Position numbers and translations under genes: made by a program. 64,000 bases of DNA, from the NCBI GenBank assembly GCA_035771175.1, contig CM069606.1, positions 27,733,816 to 27,797,815 on the forward strand. The letters run 5' to 3'. This stretch comes from Paratinospora sagittata (lineage: Eukaryota > Streptophyta > Magnoliopsida > Ranunculales > Menispermaceae). The notes under the pieces were generated by a model. It did no database searches and had not been told where the DNA came from. It saw only the letters and a program-made list of their open reading frames with translations. Shown piece by piece: positions 1 through 12,595 of this stretch (the stretch's first letter is position 1; every line of letters begins with the position of its first letter).

Positions 1-3000
1 ATTATAGAACCCTATCAGCGTTCTATCAACACTGATAGTGCGCTAGTGCCTTCTGGAAATTTTTGCCAAATTGCTGGACAGCCTTATTTTTGAAAAACTA
101 AAGAATCATTCCATTAACTCAAAACATATTGATATAAGATTAAAAACTTTTAAATAATTCACAACTCATTGAAATTAATATTAAAACCTTTCGAAAAACA
201 TTTTTTCAAAATGAAATACTATATCAAAGTGATTTTGAAGACTTGGCAATTTTAAGAGTTTTAGTGCAGAGATTGATCGAGAAGTTACCCTACACGCCAA
301 AGATAAAACTAATGCATTAGACATGAGATATGTCTTCAATCTTCGGGATTGATCTTTGTAGACTTCGATAGCTATTGTTCGCTGTGTTGTTGATGATTAG
401 TTGTAGTAGCGCTTAGAAAAACAAATACAGGAGATGTGTTCTTGTTTGATGTGTTTTCTTACCGAGAACAATTCATATACTTACAGTTTAAAACAATAAA
501 TAGCCTCTGGAAATTTCAGCACAAAAGGGATAAAATGAAGAACTTGCGAAATAATGAGGTTATCTACAATACAAAATGCAATTTTGATTCGTTTCGAAGT
601 TTGTTTGGGCAAATGCAAGAATCACGAATTTCTTCAATTTAAAGACTCTTTGGAAAGCTCAGTCTAACTTGTAAAAATCGTGTGTGTGTTCTATCTTTGA
701 AAATCAGAGAATGATGGTTTTATAAAATTAGCTGTTGCAGCTTAAAGAGCAAGAGAGTACATAATGATATGAATTCAAAACGTTGTTTAATCCAAAGTTG
801 TTTTGGGCGTGCGAGACAATGGGAATCATCAAGGTTATAGTAGAGAATATTTCAATTAAGATAACCTGGCAAAACTGTGTAAGGAATAGAAAAATCGAGC
901 AAACAGAAGTGTCAACATTTTTCTCGTTAGAAATATCAGATTTTAGTCTAAGACGTGGATCGCGTGCTATTGGGTTGTGTATCATGTTCTCTATTGACAG
1001 ATAGCAGAACATAGCAGGTCGTTATACACAAACCAGAGAGCTCGAGGTTTTTAGACTTTCCGATAGCGTGTTTTATCAAGGCCTATAGCGCGTTATTGCC
1101 CATTTTACTAAAAATAGAAAGATCACGACAACAGCTTTATAGCGAGTTATCAAAGGGGATTACGCGCTATAGACAATTTTCAAGAAAAACAAATATTTTA
1201 TTATAGAACCCTATCAGCGTGTTATCAACACCGATAGTGCGCTAGTGCCTTCTCGAAAGTTTTGCCAATTTGCTGGACAGCCTTATTTTTGAAAAACAAA
1301 AGAATCATTCCGTTAACTCAAAACATATTGATATAAGATTAAAAACTTTTAAATAATTCACAACTCATTGAAATTAATATTAAAACCTTTCGAAAAACAT
1401 TTTTTCAAAATGAAATATTATATCAAAGCGATTTTGAAGACTTTACAATTTTAAGAGTTTTAGTGCAGAGATTGATCGAGAAGTTACCCTACACGCCAAA
1501 GATAAAACTAATGCATTAGACATGAGATATGTCTTCAATCTTCGAGCTTGATCTTTGTAGACTTCGATAGCTATTGTTGGATGTGTTGTTGATGATTAGT
1601 TGTAGTAGCGCTTAGAAAAAAAAAATACAGGTGATGTGTTCTTGTTTGATGTGTTTTCTTACCGAGAACAATTCATATACTTACAGTTTAAAACAATAAA
1701 TAGCCTCTGGAAATTTCAGCACAAAAGGGATAAAATGAAGAACTTGCGAAATAATGAGGTTATCTGCAATACAAATTGCAATTTTGATTCGTTTCGAAGT
1801 TTGTTTGGGCAAATGCAAGAATCACAAATTTCTTCAATTTAAAGACTCTTTGGAAAGCTCAGTCTAACTTGTAAAAATCGTGTGTGTGTTCTATCTTTGA
1901 AAATCAGAGAATATTGGTTTTATAAAATTAGCAGTTGCAGGTTAAAGAGCAAGAGAGTACATAATGATTTGAATTCAAAACGTTGTTTAATCCAAAGTTG
2001 TTTTGGGCGTGCGAGACAATGGGAATCATCAAGGTGTTAGTAGAGAATAATTCAATTAAGATAACCTGGCAAAACTGTGTAAGGAATAGAAAAACCGAGC
2101 AAGCAGAAGTGTCAACATTTTTCTCGGTAGAAATATCAGATTTTAGTCTAAGACGTGGATCGCATGCTATTGGGTTGTGTATCATGTTCTCTATTGACAG
2201 ATAATAGGACATAGCAGGTCGTTATACACAAACCAGAGAGCTCGAGGTTTTTAGACTTTCCGATAGCGTGTTTTATCAAGGCCTATAGCGGGTTATTGCC
2301 CATTTTACTAAAAATAGAAAGATCACGACAACAGCTTTATAGTGAGTTATCAAAGGGGATTACGCGCTATAGACAATTTTCAAGAAAAACAAATGTTTTA
2401 TTACAGAACCCTATCAACCTGCTATCAACACTGATAGTGCGCTAGTGCTTTCTCGAAAGTTTTGCCAAATTGCTGGACAGCGTTATTTTTGAAAAACTAA
2501 AGAATCATTCCATTAACTCAAAACTTATTGATATAAGATTAAAAACTTTTAAATAATTCACAACTCATTGAAATTAATATTAAAACCTTTCGAAAAACAT
2601 TTTTTCAAAATGAAATATTATATCAAAGCGATTTTGAAGACTTTACAATTTTAAGAGTTTTAGTGCAGAGATTGATCGAGAAGTTACCCTACACGCCAAA
2701 GATAAAACTAATGCATTAGACATGAGATATGTCTTCAATCTTCGAGCATGATCTTTGGAGACTTCGATAGCTATTGTTCGATGTGTTGTTGATGATTAGT
2801 TGTAGTAACGCTTAGAAAAAAAAATACAGGTGATGTGTTCTTGTTTGATGTGTTTTCTTACCGAGGACAATTCATATACTTACAGTTTAAAACAATAAAT
2901 AGCCTCTGGAAATTTCAGCACAAAAGGGATAAAATGAACAACTTGCGAAATAATGAGGTTATCTGCAATACAAATTGCAATTTTGATTCATTTCGAAGTT

Positions 3001-5533
3001 TGTTTGGGCAAATGCAAGAATCACGAATTTCTTCAATTTAAAGACTCTTTGGAAAGCTCAGTCTAACTTGTAAAAATCGTGTGTGTGTTCTATCTTTGAA
3101 AATCAGAGAATGATGGTTTTATAAAATTAGCAGTTGCAGGTTAAAGAGCAAGAGAGTACATAATGATTTGAATTCAAAACGTTGTTTAATCCAAAGTTGT
3201 TTTGGGCGTGCGAGACAATGGGAATCATCAACGTGTTAGTAGAGCATATTTCAATTAAGATAACCTTGCAAAACTGTGTAAGGAATAGAAAAATCGAGCA
3301 AGCAGAAGTGTCAACATTTTTCTCGTTAGAAATATCATATTTTAGTCTAAGACGTGGATCGCGTGCTATTGGGTTGTGTATCATGTTCTCTATTGACAGA
3401 TAGCAGGACATAGCTGGTCGTTATACACAAACCAGAGTGCTCCAGGGTTTTTAGACTTTCCGATAGGGTGTTTTATCAAGGCCTAAAGCGCGTTATTGCC
3501 CATTTTACTAAAAATGGAAAGATCACGACAACAGCTTTATAACGAGTTATCAAAGGGGATAACGCGCTATAGACAATTTTCAAGAAAAACAAATGTTTTA
3601 TTATAGAACCCTATCAGCGTGCTATCAACACTGATAGTGCGCTACTGCCTTCTCGAAAGTTTTGCCAAATTGCTGGACAGCGTTGTTTTTGAAAAACTAA
3701 AGAGTCATTCCATTAACTCAAAACATATTGATATAAGATTAAAAACTTTTAAATAATTCACAACTCATTGAAAATAATTTTAAAACCTTTCGAAAAACAT
3801 TTTTTCAAAATGAAATATTATATCAAAGCGATTTTGAAGACTTTACAATTTTAAGAGTTTTAGTGCAGAGATTGATCGAGATTTTACCCTACACGCCAAA
3901 GATAAAACTAATGCATTAGACATGAGATATGTCTTCAATCTTCGAGCATGATCTTTGTAGACTTCGATAGCTATTGTTCGATGTGTTGTTGATGATTAGT
4001 TGTAGTAGCGCTTAGAAAAAAAAAATACAGGTGATGTGTTCTTGTTTGATGTGTTTTCTTACCGAGAACGATTCATTTACTTACAGTTTAAAACAATAAA
4101 TAGCCTCTGGAAATTTCAGCACAAAAGGGATAAAATGAAGAACTTGCGAAATAATGAGGTTATCTGCAATACAATTTGCAATTTTGATTCGTTTCGAAGT
4201 TTGTATGGGCAAATGCAAGAATCACGACTTTCTTCAATTTAAACACTCTTTGGAAAGCTCAGTCTAACTTGTAAAAATCTTGTGTGTGTTCTATCTTTGA
4301 AAATCAGAGAATGAGGGTTTTATAAAATTAGCTGTTGCAGGTTAAAGAGCAAGAGAGTACATAATGATTTGAATTCAAAACGTTGTTTAATCTAAAGTTG
4401 TTTTGGGCGTGCGAGACAATGGGAATCATCAAGGTGTTAGTAGAGAATATTTCAATTAAGATAACCTGGCAAAACTGTGTAAGGAATAGAAAAATCGAGC
4501 AAGCAGAAGTGTCAACATTTTTCTCGTTAGAAATATCATATTTTAGTCTAAGACGTGGATCGCGTGCTATTGGGTTGTGTATCATGTTCTCTATTGACAG
4601 ATAGCAGGACATAGCAGGTCGTTATACACAAACCAGAGTGCTCCAGGTTTTTAGACTTTCCGATTGGGTGTTTTATCAAGGCCTAAAGCGCGTTATTGCC
4701 CATTTTACTAAAAATAGAAAGATCACGACAACAGCTTTATAGTGAGTTATCAAAGGGGATTACGCGCTATAGACAATTTTCAAGAAAAACAAATGTTTTA
4801 TTATAGAACCCTATCAGCGTGCTATCAACACCGATAGTGCGCTAGTGCCTTCTCGAAAGTTTTGCCAAATTGCTGGACAGCCTTATTTTTGAAAAACTAA
4901 AGAATCATTCCATTAACTCAAAACATATTGATATAAGATTAAAAACTTTTAAATAATTCACAACTCATTGAAATTAATATTAAAACCTTTCGAAAAACAT
5001 TTTTTCAAAATGAACTACTATATCAAAGTGATTTTGAAGACTTTGCAATTTTAAGAGTTTTAGTGCAGAGATTGGTCGAGAAGTTACCCTACACGGCAAA
5101 GATAAAACTAATGCATTAGACATGAGATATGTCTTCAATCTTCGAGCTTGATCTTTGTAGACTTCGATAGCTATTGTTTGATGTGTTGTTGATGATTAGT
5201 TGTAGTAGCGCTTAGAAAAAAAAATACAGGTGATGTGTTCTTGTTTGATGTGTTTTCTTACCGAGAACAATTCATATACTTACAGTTTAAAACAATAAAT
5301 AGCCTCTGGAAATTTCAGCACAAAAGGGATAAAATGAAGAACTTGCGAAATAATGAGGTTATCTGCAATGCAATTTGCAATTTTGATTCGTTTCGAAGTT
5401 TGTTTGGGCAAATGCAAGAATCACGAATTTCTTCAATTTAAATACTCTTTGGAAAGCTCAGTCTAACTTGTAAAAATCGTGTGTGTGTTCTATCTTTGAA
5501 AATCAGAGAATGATGGTTTTATAAAATTAGCAG
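1..5533. repeat. 1.2-kb satellite array, left segment
   Basis: Tandem units with landmark starts (TTG of CGTTGTTTAATC) at 783, 1983, 3182 and 4383; spacing is 1200, 1199 and 1201 bp. The window opens inside a unit, and TE1 cuts the last one 49 bp before its next landmark. Copies are close to identical by eye, differing by scattered substitutions and A-tract length. Three of the four landmarks read AATCCAAAG, a subfamily mark not seen right of 21 kb. The same short frames (68, 73 and 94 codons) recur in every unit, but they overlap each other on opposite strands and I do not regard them as genes. No transposon termini, tRNA-like or rRNA-like sequence is visible within the unit. I do not recognise the family. 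Confidence 0.95.
5529..5533. repeat. Target site duplication of TE1, left copy (AGCAG)
   Basis: AGCAG precedes the TGTCACACC terminus and is repeated at 16387-16391 just after the opposite terminus. The uninterrupted satellite reads TTAGCAGTTGCAGG at this point, with a single AGCAG, so this is a genuine 5-bp duplication of the satellite target. Confidence 0.95.
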
Positions 5534-5973
5534 TGTCACACCCCGCCCGGACGCGCCTAAACCGGCGGTACACTCTCGGACGGGGCGCGCATTTGGAACA
5601 ATCATAATGGTAATAACAGAGTGCGCAGCGGAAATACAATATACAGTACAAATCTGATTTCATATAATTCAGAATACTTTTGTACATAAAATGGTCAAGG
5701 GAACATACTCCCAAAATTCCCAATGATTCATACAAAGGGTACAAAATGTGGGCCCCATAACCTGCACCCAGTCCACCCTAATTTCCTGTGAAAGATTTGA
5801 TAATATTGGAGTGAGCTTAACGCGCTCAGTGGGTAAATAGTGCATGAGTATAACAATTAATAAAGCATACTTCAATATCAAATATCTTAAATACACATGT
5901 AAGCATCATAATCAATCAATATGTATGTATGCATGACACCGTCACGTATTAATGGTTTGATGAGCGTACATCG

Positions 5974-6114
5974 CCTGAGTTCACGTACAGGTGTCCTTCC
6001 CCGGGCGTAGCCAGGTTCTCACTGTACGTCCCTCCTCAGGAACGATGCTCTGGATTCACGTACTGATGTCCCTCCCCGGCGTAGCCGAGTTCTCATGTAC
6101 GTCCCTCTCCAGAG
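5974..6114 (-). other. Two tandem stem-loops in TE1 3' LTR
   Basis: Two diverged copies of a roughly 70-bp segment, each bounded by complementary arms: CCTGAG (5974-5979) with CTCAGG (6035-6040), and CTCTGGA (6048-6054) with TCCAGAG (6108-6114). Each also has inner ACGTAC/GTACGT arms. Both lie downstream of the TATA box in element orientation, so they would be in the transcript. Function is unknown. Confidence 0.7.
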
Positions 6115-6629
6115 AAATAATATGAATAGTGAGCAATGCTTCTAACTATTCTATGAGTCATAAACCATATACGTCCCTAGGTGGTGATATGTATGATGCC
6201 AATGCATGAACTAGTTTAGTCTACTAGTCTGGTCTTTTCTTGACATTTATACTGACTTTGGCAACGTCTAGTGATCCTTATCAGGGTCGGTATCACGACG
6301 TGCAAGGTTAAGCCATTATATGACATAATGCAGTGTAAATGAATAGTAGACATAATAATAATTGAATGTAAACTTTAATAAAAGTTATGAAACACGCAAA
6401 CCTATGTTTCGTTCCCCACCTTCAGATCTGGTGCTTTTCTCTGGACAGAACTTCGTTGCACCGCTTTCAGATCTGGCGCTTTCCTCCGGACAGAACTTTG
6501 TTGCACCGCACCGGGAGTCTCAAAGACTAAAAACTTAGAATGCGTGGAAAGGAGAAGAAAAATTACAAGAGAAGGTGATTTGGTGTGAGGAATGAGAAAT
6601 GAGGAGGTTTCTTATATAGAGATTTTTGC

Positions 6630-6788
6630 ACCTGAACGTTCTGGCATGCGCCTGAACGTTCTGGCATTGCGCCTGAACGTTCTGGCATGCGCCTGAACGT
6701 TCTGGCGGGCGCCAGAACGTTCTGGCGGGCGCCTGAACGTTCTGGCACGCGCCTGAACGTTCTGGCACGCGCCTGAACGTTCTGGCGT
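6630..6788 (-). repeat. GAACGTTC promoter repeat array, 8 copies (TE1 3' LTR)
   Basis: Eight copies of a 20-21-bp unit, each with the palindrome GAACGTTC within a CCTGAACGTTCTGGC context; one copy has GCCAGAACGTTCTGGCG, a longer palindrome. The array abuts the TATA-like CTTATATA at 6611-6618 (minus-strand TATATAAG). The corresponding array in the 5' LTR of the same element has 13 copies. Confidence 0.93.
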
Positions 6789-6851
6789 TGCCCAAATAGT
6801 AAAAATTTCAAATAGTATTTTTTTTTTTTTTGTGAAATACAGGGTATTACA

Positions 6852-6864
6852 CTCTACCCCCCTT
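6852..6864 (-). promoter_or_regulatory. TE1 polypurine tract
   Basis: On the minus strand AAGGGGGGTAGAG lies directly against the start of the 3' LTR, where plus-strand DNA synthesis would be primed. The identical tract borders the 3' LTR of TE2. The interval 6865-7088 between this tract and the integrase stop is non-coding 3' sequence. Confidence 0.88.
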
Positions 6865-7088
6865 AAAGGGATTTCGCCCTCGAAATCAAGTCAAGTATGG
6901 ATGAGGGGTATTGCTTGCGAAGTAGCCGCAGGTTGCTAAGGAGTCACGGCGTGTGTGCATCACGATATCCGTTGATATGATTTTCAGATATCTGCGTAGT
7001 TATTCAAGTGAAACAATGTATGAAGATAAGTGTAAACAATGTTTCATCCTGGTATTTATAAGTGAAAATAATACAATGTATCACATCA

Positions 7089-9866
7089 TCAGGTGGTACT
7101 AGAAAACAATTCAGGGTATTTCTGTTTAATTGTGGATTCTAGTTCCCATGTAGCTTCCTCTATGCCGTGGTGATCCCAGAGCACTTTCACAAGTGTTATG
7201 CTACGTCTCCGTAGGTCGTGAGTTTTTCTATCTAAAATCTGTATTGCTTTCTCTTGATGCGTATTTCCTTCCTCAACCCGAACCTCTACTAAAGGGATGA
7301 TATGCGAAGGATCAGGACGATACTTGCGAAGCATAGATACATGAAAAATGTCATGAACCTTAGGCATGGACGATGGAAGGGACAGACGATATGCAAGTTT
7401 GCCAATACGTTCAATGATCGGAAATGGACAGATATACCGCGGGGAGAGCTTTCCTTTGATCCCAAAGCGTTTGACACCTCGGGTGGGCTGGACTTGTATA
7501 AAAACAAAGTCCCCCTTATCAAATTCTAGAGGCTGTCGCCGTTTGTCAGCATAGCTCTTCTGTCGACTTTGTGCAACACGAAGTCGTTCCTCTACTAGTG
7601 TGATCTTCTCAGAAGTCTCTTGAACTAGTTCAGGGCCCAACTGCGGTCGGTCTGCCATATCTAACCAGCATACCGGAGATCTGCAAGGCCGACCATAGAG
7701 AGCCTCGTATGGTGCCATGCCGATACTAGTTTGGTAGCTATTGTTGTATGCAAACTCAGCTAGATGTAAATACTTTGCCCATCCGTCATTAAAGTCCAAA
7801 ATGCAGCATCGTAGCATGTCTTCTAAGATTTGGATAAGCCGTTCTGACTGCCCATCAGTCTGAGGGTGGAAGGCTGTGCTCATAGTGATCTTTGAACCCA
7901 TTCTAGTTTGGAAGCTTTTCCAAAAGTTTGATGTGAAGCGAGGGTCTCGATCAGAGACGATCGTGAGTGGTATGCCATGAAGGCATACGATCTCTCTTTC
8001 ATATAGTTCTGCAAGTTTGGCGGGAGTATCCGTGAACTTTATTGGCAAGAAGTGTGCAGACTTGGTAAGTCTGTCAATGATAACCCAGATAGCATCTTGC
8101 CCTTTATTATTTCGAGGTAAGGCTGTAACAAAATCCATTGCGATGTTCTCCCATTTCCATTCTCCAATAGGTAACGGCTGGAGAAGGCCAGAGGGAAGTC
8201 TGCGTTCTGCCTTAACTTTCTGGCAAACCAGACATCGAGCAACGAAGTCTGCAATTGCCTTCTTCATTCCAGAAAACCAGAATTGTCGCTTGACATCCTG
8301 GTACATCTTGTCACCCCCAGGATGAATAGCGTATCTCGAACAGTGCATCTCAGTAAGCACGTCTTTCCGAACCTCGGGATCGTTCGGAAGACAAAGACGT
8401 TTTTTATAGAAAACAGCTCCGTCGTCAGAGACTGACCAATGAGGAAAGTCTTGCCCGCTGAGTAGAAGTGCTCGTTTCTCCATTAACATAGGGTCATTGG
8501 CTTGAGTAGCTGAAATCTTGCGAACGAGGTCAGAGGTAGCGGACAATTGAGAGAGTCGTGGGCGTGGTCCCTCTTCGTTCAGCTGGAGGTTAAAGTTGTC
8601 CATCTCTATAGCCAACTTCCCCATTTCATAGTTAAGAGTATAAGCAACATAAGATTTTCTACTCAAAGCATCGGCCACAACATTGGCCTTTCCGGGATGG
8701 TACTGGAGTTGGAAGTCATAGTCTTTCAAGAATTCCAACCATCTTCTTTGGCGGAGGTTTAGGTCTCTCTGAGTGTATATGTACTTAAGACTCTTGTGAT
8801 CTGAGAAGACCTCGAACCGTTCACCATAAAGGTAATGACGCCATAATTTAAGTGCAAACACAACAGCTGCAAGTTCCAAGTCATGGGTTGGGTAATTACC
8901 CTCATGAATCTTCAGTTGCCTGGAGGCATATGCAACAACTTGGCCGTCTTGCATTAGTACGGCACCTAAGCCTTGGAGAGAGGCATCGGTGTATAATAAA
9001 AAACCAATTCCATTTCTTGGAGTGATAAGTACAGGTGCCGTCGTGAGGCGTTTCTTCAATTCCTGAAATGATGCTTCACAGGCGGGATTCCAGATGAAGC
9101 GCACGTCTTTTCGAGTGAGCTTGGTCATAGGTTCAGCAATCTTTGAGAAGTCCTTAATGAATCGTCTGTAATAGCCAGCCAAACTAAGAAAACTCCTAAT
9201 CTGAGTAACAGTGGTAGGCTGCTTCCAGTTTAAGACTGCTTCAACCTTAGAAGGATCGACCTCAATGCCATTGCCTGAAACTACATGGCCGAGGAATTGA
9301 ACTCTCTGCGCCCAAAATTCGCACTTACTCAACTTTGCATACAGTTGGTGTCTTTGTAAGGTCTGGAGGACGATCTTCAAATGTAGTTTATGGTCTTCCT
9401 CGGTTGAGGAATATATCAAGATGTCGTCGACAAAAACCACCACGAACCGGTCTAAGTATAACCTGAATATGCGATTCATCAAATCCATGAATCCAGCAGG
9501 TGCATTTGTTAGGCCGAACGGCATAACTAAGAATTCGTAATGACCGTACCGAGTTCTGAATGCCGTCTTGGTGATGTCTGACTCCCGGATCCGGAGTTGG
9601 TGATAACCGGACCGTAAATCAATCTTAGAGAAGTATTTGGCTTCTCGAAGTTGGTCGAATAAGTCATCGATCCTGGGCAACGGATATCTGTTCTTGATGG
9701 TGACGTTATTCAACTTGCGATAATCGATGCAAAGGCGTAACGAACCATCCTTTTTGCGAACAAACAGAACTGGAGCGCCCCAGGGTGATGAACTCTTTCG
9801 GATGAAGCCATTACGCTCTAATTCCTTAAGTTGTTTGTCTAATTCGACCAGTTCAACATTTGACAT
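7089..9866 (-). CDS. pol: TE1 Pol: reverse transcriptase, RNase H, integrase, chromodomain
   Basis: 925 codons, open to the stop, in the same frame as the Gag-protease part but separated from it by TAG at 9915-9917; the start given is the first ATG after that stop. Reverse transcriptase has LCIDYRKLN (about residue 46) and the catalytic FVDD at 145-148. RNase H has YTDAS (D294), E331, D356 and VADALSR (D399). Integrase has a zinc-binding set H508, H515, C545, C548 and the triad D578, D639, E675 with 35 residues between the last two. The C-terminal [17 protein letters not shown] (about 893-910) is a Tekay-type chromodomain, known in the family to bind heterochromatic histone marks. Odd points: YICPF where GPF is usual in the integrase GPY/F motif, and APAGF where APAAF is usual in RT. 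It needs Gag-protease from the upstream frame. Confidence 0.93.
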   Translation of the reverse strand: MSNVELVELDKQLKELERNGFIRKSSSPWGAPVLFVRKKDGSLRLCIDYRKLNNVTIKNRYPLPRIDDLFDQLREAKYFSKIDLRSGYHQLRIRESDITKTAFRTRYGHYEFLVMPFGLTNAPAGFMDLMNRIFRLYLDRFVVVFVDDILIYSSTEEDHKLHLKIVLQTLQRHQLYAKLSKCEFWAQRVQFLGHVVSGNGIEVDPSKVEAVLNWKQPTTVTQIRSFLSLAGYYRRFIKDFSKIAEPMTKLTRKDVRFIWNPACEASFQELKKRLTTAPVLITPRNGIGFLLYTDASLQGLGAVLMQDGQVVAYASRQLKIHEGNYPTHDLELAAVVFALKLWRHYLYGERFEVFSDHKSLKYIYTQRDLNLRQRRWLEFLKDYDFQLQYHPGKANVVADALSRKSYVAYTLNYEMGKLAIEMDNFNLQLNEEGPRPRLSQLSATSDLVRKISATQANDPMLMEKRALLLSGQDFPHWSVSDDGAVFYKKRLCLPNDPEVRKDVLTEMHCSRYAIHPGGDKMYQDVKRQFWFSGMKKAIADFVARCLVCQKVKAERRLPSGLLQPLPIGEWKWENIAMDFVTALPRNNKGQDAIWVIIDRLTKSAHFLPIKFTDTPAKLAELYEREIVCLHGIPLTIVSDRDPRFTSNFWKSFQTRMGSKITMSTAFHPQTDGQSERLIQILEDMLRCCILDFNDGWAKYLHLAEFAYNNSYQTSIGMAPYEALYGRPCRSPVCWLDMADRPQLGPELVQETSEKITLVEERLRVAQSRQKSYADKRRQPLEFDKGDFVFIQVQPTRGVKRFGIKGKLSPRYICPFPIIERIGKLAYRLSLPSSMPKVHDIFHVSMLRKYRPDPSHIIPLVEVRVEEGNTHQEKAIQILDRKTHDLRRRSITLVKVLWDHHGIEEATWELESTIKQKYPELFSSTT

Positions 9867-9914
9867 TCTGTATGGTGGAATTGAGATAGGCCCTGTCCCA
9901 GGTATGAGGTTGAT

Positions 9915-11807
9915 CTAAAAATCGAATTCCCTAACTGGAGGTAGACCAGGAAGGTCATTAAGAAAAACGGTTGGGAATTCAGATACGACTGGAACATCGC
10001 GTACTTCAGGAGGGTACAGAGCTGGTGATTCATTGCCGTCGCCAAGAGACAACGCTCGAAGTTGTGACTTGAGAAGGGGAACTGTGGATTTGTGTATCCA
10101 TTTCCTTGTTCCCTGAATCTTGACAAACTCACCTGTAGGCAAAGTTAACTGAACGTGCTTGTTCATACAGTCGATCTTTGCATTCAGAGGTGCGAGCCAG
10201 TCCATGCCGTGGATGATGTCGAAGTCATCAAAATCCATCACAAAAAGATCGGCATATATTATCTGTTCGGACATTCGAAGCTCACATCGAGAACTATGCA
10301 AATTCACGTCAGTACCCGATCCGAACGGTGATGTGACATGGAGTGTGATGTTTGTGGGTTCAGGATGCAGGCCTAAATGTCTTACCAATGTTGATGATAT
10401 AAAAGAATGTGTAGCACCTGAATCAAACAAAACATGCACCAATGTATTGAACAAAGGAAAGGTACCTTCGACGACATTATTGTCTGGGAGGGGTTGGTGA
10501 GCGATGGCATATGCTCTGCCCTGGTTCCGTTGACCCTGGTTCTGCTGGGTCTGCCTGGGTTGGGCATTAGCAGCAGGTGGTGCTTGTTGGACTGGAATAG
10601 CAGGAATAGGGTGCTGAAGGTGCGGACAAAGATGTTTGACATGGCCCTTCTGGCCGCAGTTGTAACAAGTCGGCCTGTACTGCTGATTGTGTTGCTGGCC
10701 ATTCTGATGATTCTGCGGGCCTTGTTGACTGTGGTGGCGACCACCACCTCTGCCATTGCCGTTGCTACGGCCACCGCGTCCAGAACGACCGCCACGGCCA
10801 TGAATTCGGAAACCCTGATGGTTAGGGTTAAAAGGTTCAGCCGCAGGTGTTGTGGCATCATTCTTCGAAATCGGGGCTGGGAGGGCTGGGTTTTGATTGT
10901 AGTAGGGCTTCTTCTTGTTGCCCTGTTGCGAGCCCTGTTGGGAAAATGTGGCAGGCCGTTTGCCTTTATTCATTCGCTGTTCCTGTAAGAGCTTTTCTTG
11001 TTCAAAGCTCATGGCCTTGTCAACAACCTCCTTGTAAATCTGCAGATCCAAGATCGATAAGGCTTGTCGAATGTCATGGCGAAGACCATTATAAAATTTC
11101 TCAGCCTTATCTCGCTCCGTTGAGATTGTGGAGAGAGAGTAAACTGACAATTCTTTAAATTTTCCAGCATATTCTCTGACGGTCATGGTGCCCTGATATA
11201 ACTTAGCAAATTCCTGGCGCTTCTGCTTTGTCACCGCGCTTGGAAAATACTCATCAATAAACATTGACTCAAACTGTTGCCAAGTCATATCGGCTATATT
11301 GACCCTTGGGTCTTCTTTCACTGTAATCCACCATGTGTTTGCGGCACCAACAAGTTGGTAGGTTGCTAGTGGAATTTTACGAGTCTCATCGACTCCCATT
11401 GCATCAAGAGCCTTCTTGGACTCATCCAACCACTTTTGCACCTCATCAGGATCAATGGTGCCATCGAAAGTAAGAGGTTGTAGCCGCTTGTATTTAGTAA
11501 TCTGATCGGTTTGAGCTTCTGAGCCAAATGTTATAGATGGTTGAACTGTGGCAACTTGACTGGCAGTGGTGTCACGAACGGCAGTTTGGACAGTAACCTT
11601 CATCGCCTCAATAAATCCAGCGAAGAAGGTTTCAATGCTTGAAGGCATGGCAAAGGGTGCGGGTGGGGGTGGTATTGCCTGCCCAGATGTAGTGGCAGTG
11701 GTGGGTTGGGCCTGTGCTGTTGTCGGAGGCGGCGGTTCCTGAATCTCAGGAGGTGCCTCCACTGCTGGACGAACAGCACGTGGCCTTCCTCTCTTCCTGA
11801 TTTGCAT
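9915..11807 (-). CDS. gag: TE1 Gag-protease, ending at a premature TAG
   Basis: 630 codons from the first ATG after the spacer. The N-terminus has RKRGRPR (residues 4-10), an AT-hook or nuclear-localisation-like patch, then a Pro/Thr-rich stretch. The retrotransposon Gag core runs about 108-275 ([26 protein letters not shown]). A Gly/Arg-rich RNA-binding stretch lies at 337-358, and a complete CCHC zinc knuckle at 381-394 ([14 protein letters not shown]). The aspartic protease has DSGATHSF at 462-469 and GMDWL at 534-538, with IIH in place of the usual IIL. The frame ends at TAG (9915-9917), where TE2 has GAG (Glu). Without that stop the polyprotein would be one frame of 1,572 residues, so this is a single nonsense change rather than a normal gag-pol boundary. 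Confidence 0.93.
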   Translation of the reverse strand: MQIRKRGRPRAVRPAVEAPPEIQEPPPPTTAQAQPTTATTSGQAIPPPPAPFAMPSSIETFFAGFIEAMKVTVQTAVRDTTASQVATVQPSITFGSEAQTDQITKYKRLQPLTFDGTIDPDEVQKWLDESKKALDAMGVDETRKIPLATYQLVGAANTWWITVKEDPRVNIADMTWQQFESMFIDEYFPSAVTKQKRQEFAKLYQGTMTVREYAGKFKELSVYSLSTISTERDKAEKFYNGLRHDIRQALSILDLQIYKEVVDKAMSFEQEKLLQEQRMNKGKRPATFSQQGSQQGNKKKPYYNQNPALPAPISKNDATTPAAEPFNPNHQGFRIHGRGGRSGRGGRSNGNGRGGGRHHSQQGPQNHQNGQQHNQQYRPTCYNCGQKGHVKHLCPHLQHPIPAIPVQQAPPAANAQPRQTQQNQGQRNQGRAYAIAHQPLPDNNVVEGTFPLFNTLVHVLFDSGATHSFISSTLVRHLGLHPEPTNITLHVTSPFGSGTDVNLHSSRCELRMSEQIIYADLFVMDFDDFDIIHGMDWLAPLNAKIDCMNKHVQLTLPTGEFVKIQGTRKWIHKSTVPLLKSQLRALSLGDGNESPALYPPEVRDVPVVSEFPTVFLNDLPGLPPVREFDF

Positions 11808-12595
11808 TGTCTCACTGGCAAAGAGAAAAGGGAAACCAAGATTTAGGAACTGTAGCCAAGTATAATGTTAGAATATGCTCAGCAACAATTTCGAGAGTAC
11901 TGCAACAGTAAAATCACCTATTTTTCTAAGTATAGTGTAAGAGTGTTGTTGAGGAATCAAAGAATCTTATATAACTCGTATGTTTGGCCATGGTGTAAAA
12001 AAAACAAGGTTAGAATGTTTATATAATAAGTACAAACCTTTGCAAGTATTTAAAAATGATTTTGTTGTGGTCTTTGTGAACATACATATATGTTTGATTG
12101 AAAAGCCATACGAGTCATAAGAAATCTAAGATTTGCCTCGGTAAATATCCTGATCGAACGTTCTATCGCAATCTTATGCATTCATACGCTTACTCTTAGT
12201 CTGTTCAATTATTATCCAAGTTCATATGTCCCATACCACATGAATTCAGTAATAAGGGTGGAAACCAAGTTAAGTTGTATGAACACGGTCTCTAAAAACA
12301 TTGGCTGAATAGAAGTTCACTAATAGTATCGTCCAAATTTACTCGTCCCATACCGTGTAAACTTAGTGATAATATTAGTAATGCAACTTTCTCCAAATGT
12401 TTCTTTTCACACAAGGTCATGGGTTTTCTTACTTCCACATTTTATTTAGTATCCTCCAATTTTGTTGTGTCCCATACCACTCCAAAGTTAGTGATACAAA
12501 AGAAAGAATGGTTGTAAGTCAGCCCACCAAAGATAGTCTTTAAACAAAACAATTTTATTCATATATGTCAAAGAAAATTTGTACAATGCCAGAAA
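11808..12595 (-). other. TE1 spacer between ORF1 and gag, with three-copy repeat
   Basis: 788 bp without a credible gene. It contains three diverged copies of a segment built around GTCCCATACC (minus-strand GGTATGGGAC), at about 12212-12256, 12328-12372 and 12450-12496, so the period is about 120 bp. Each copy is preceded and followed by similar short words (TCCAA, AGTGATA on the plus strand). TE2 has the same three copies in its spacer. The rest is AT-rich with no other structure I can support. Confidence 0.75.

Larger units (their letters stand above)
5534..6851 (-). repeat. TE1 3' LTR (left end)
   Basis: 1318 bp, beginning TGTCACACC and ending TATTACA on the plus strand, so the LTR reads TGTAATA...GTGTGACA in element orientation with TG/CA ends. 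It matches 14981-16386 throughout, apart from scattered substitutions, eight instead of thirteen copies of the GAACGTTC repeat, and a stretch of about 22 bp near 6280 (containing TCAGGGTCGG) that the other LTR lacks. A segment of about 45 bp is duplicated in tandem at roughly 6421-6515 (two TTCAGATCTGG motifs); TE2's LTRs do not have this duplication in the same form. Confidence 0.95.

Noticed and set aside
1..5533. Satellite as a rDNA spacer or telomere-associated repeat
   Set aside because: I saw no rRNA sequence, no TTTAGGG runs and no Pol I promoter-like sequence; the idea cannot be supported from this window.
10159..10988. Long plus-strand frames opposite TE1 gag (and the matching ones in TE2 at 29809-30638)
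   Set aside because: Shadow frames created by the Gln/Gly/Arg-rich coding of the real gag on the other strand.
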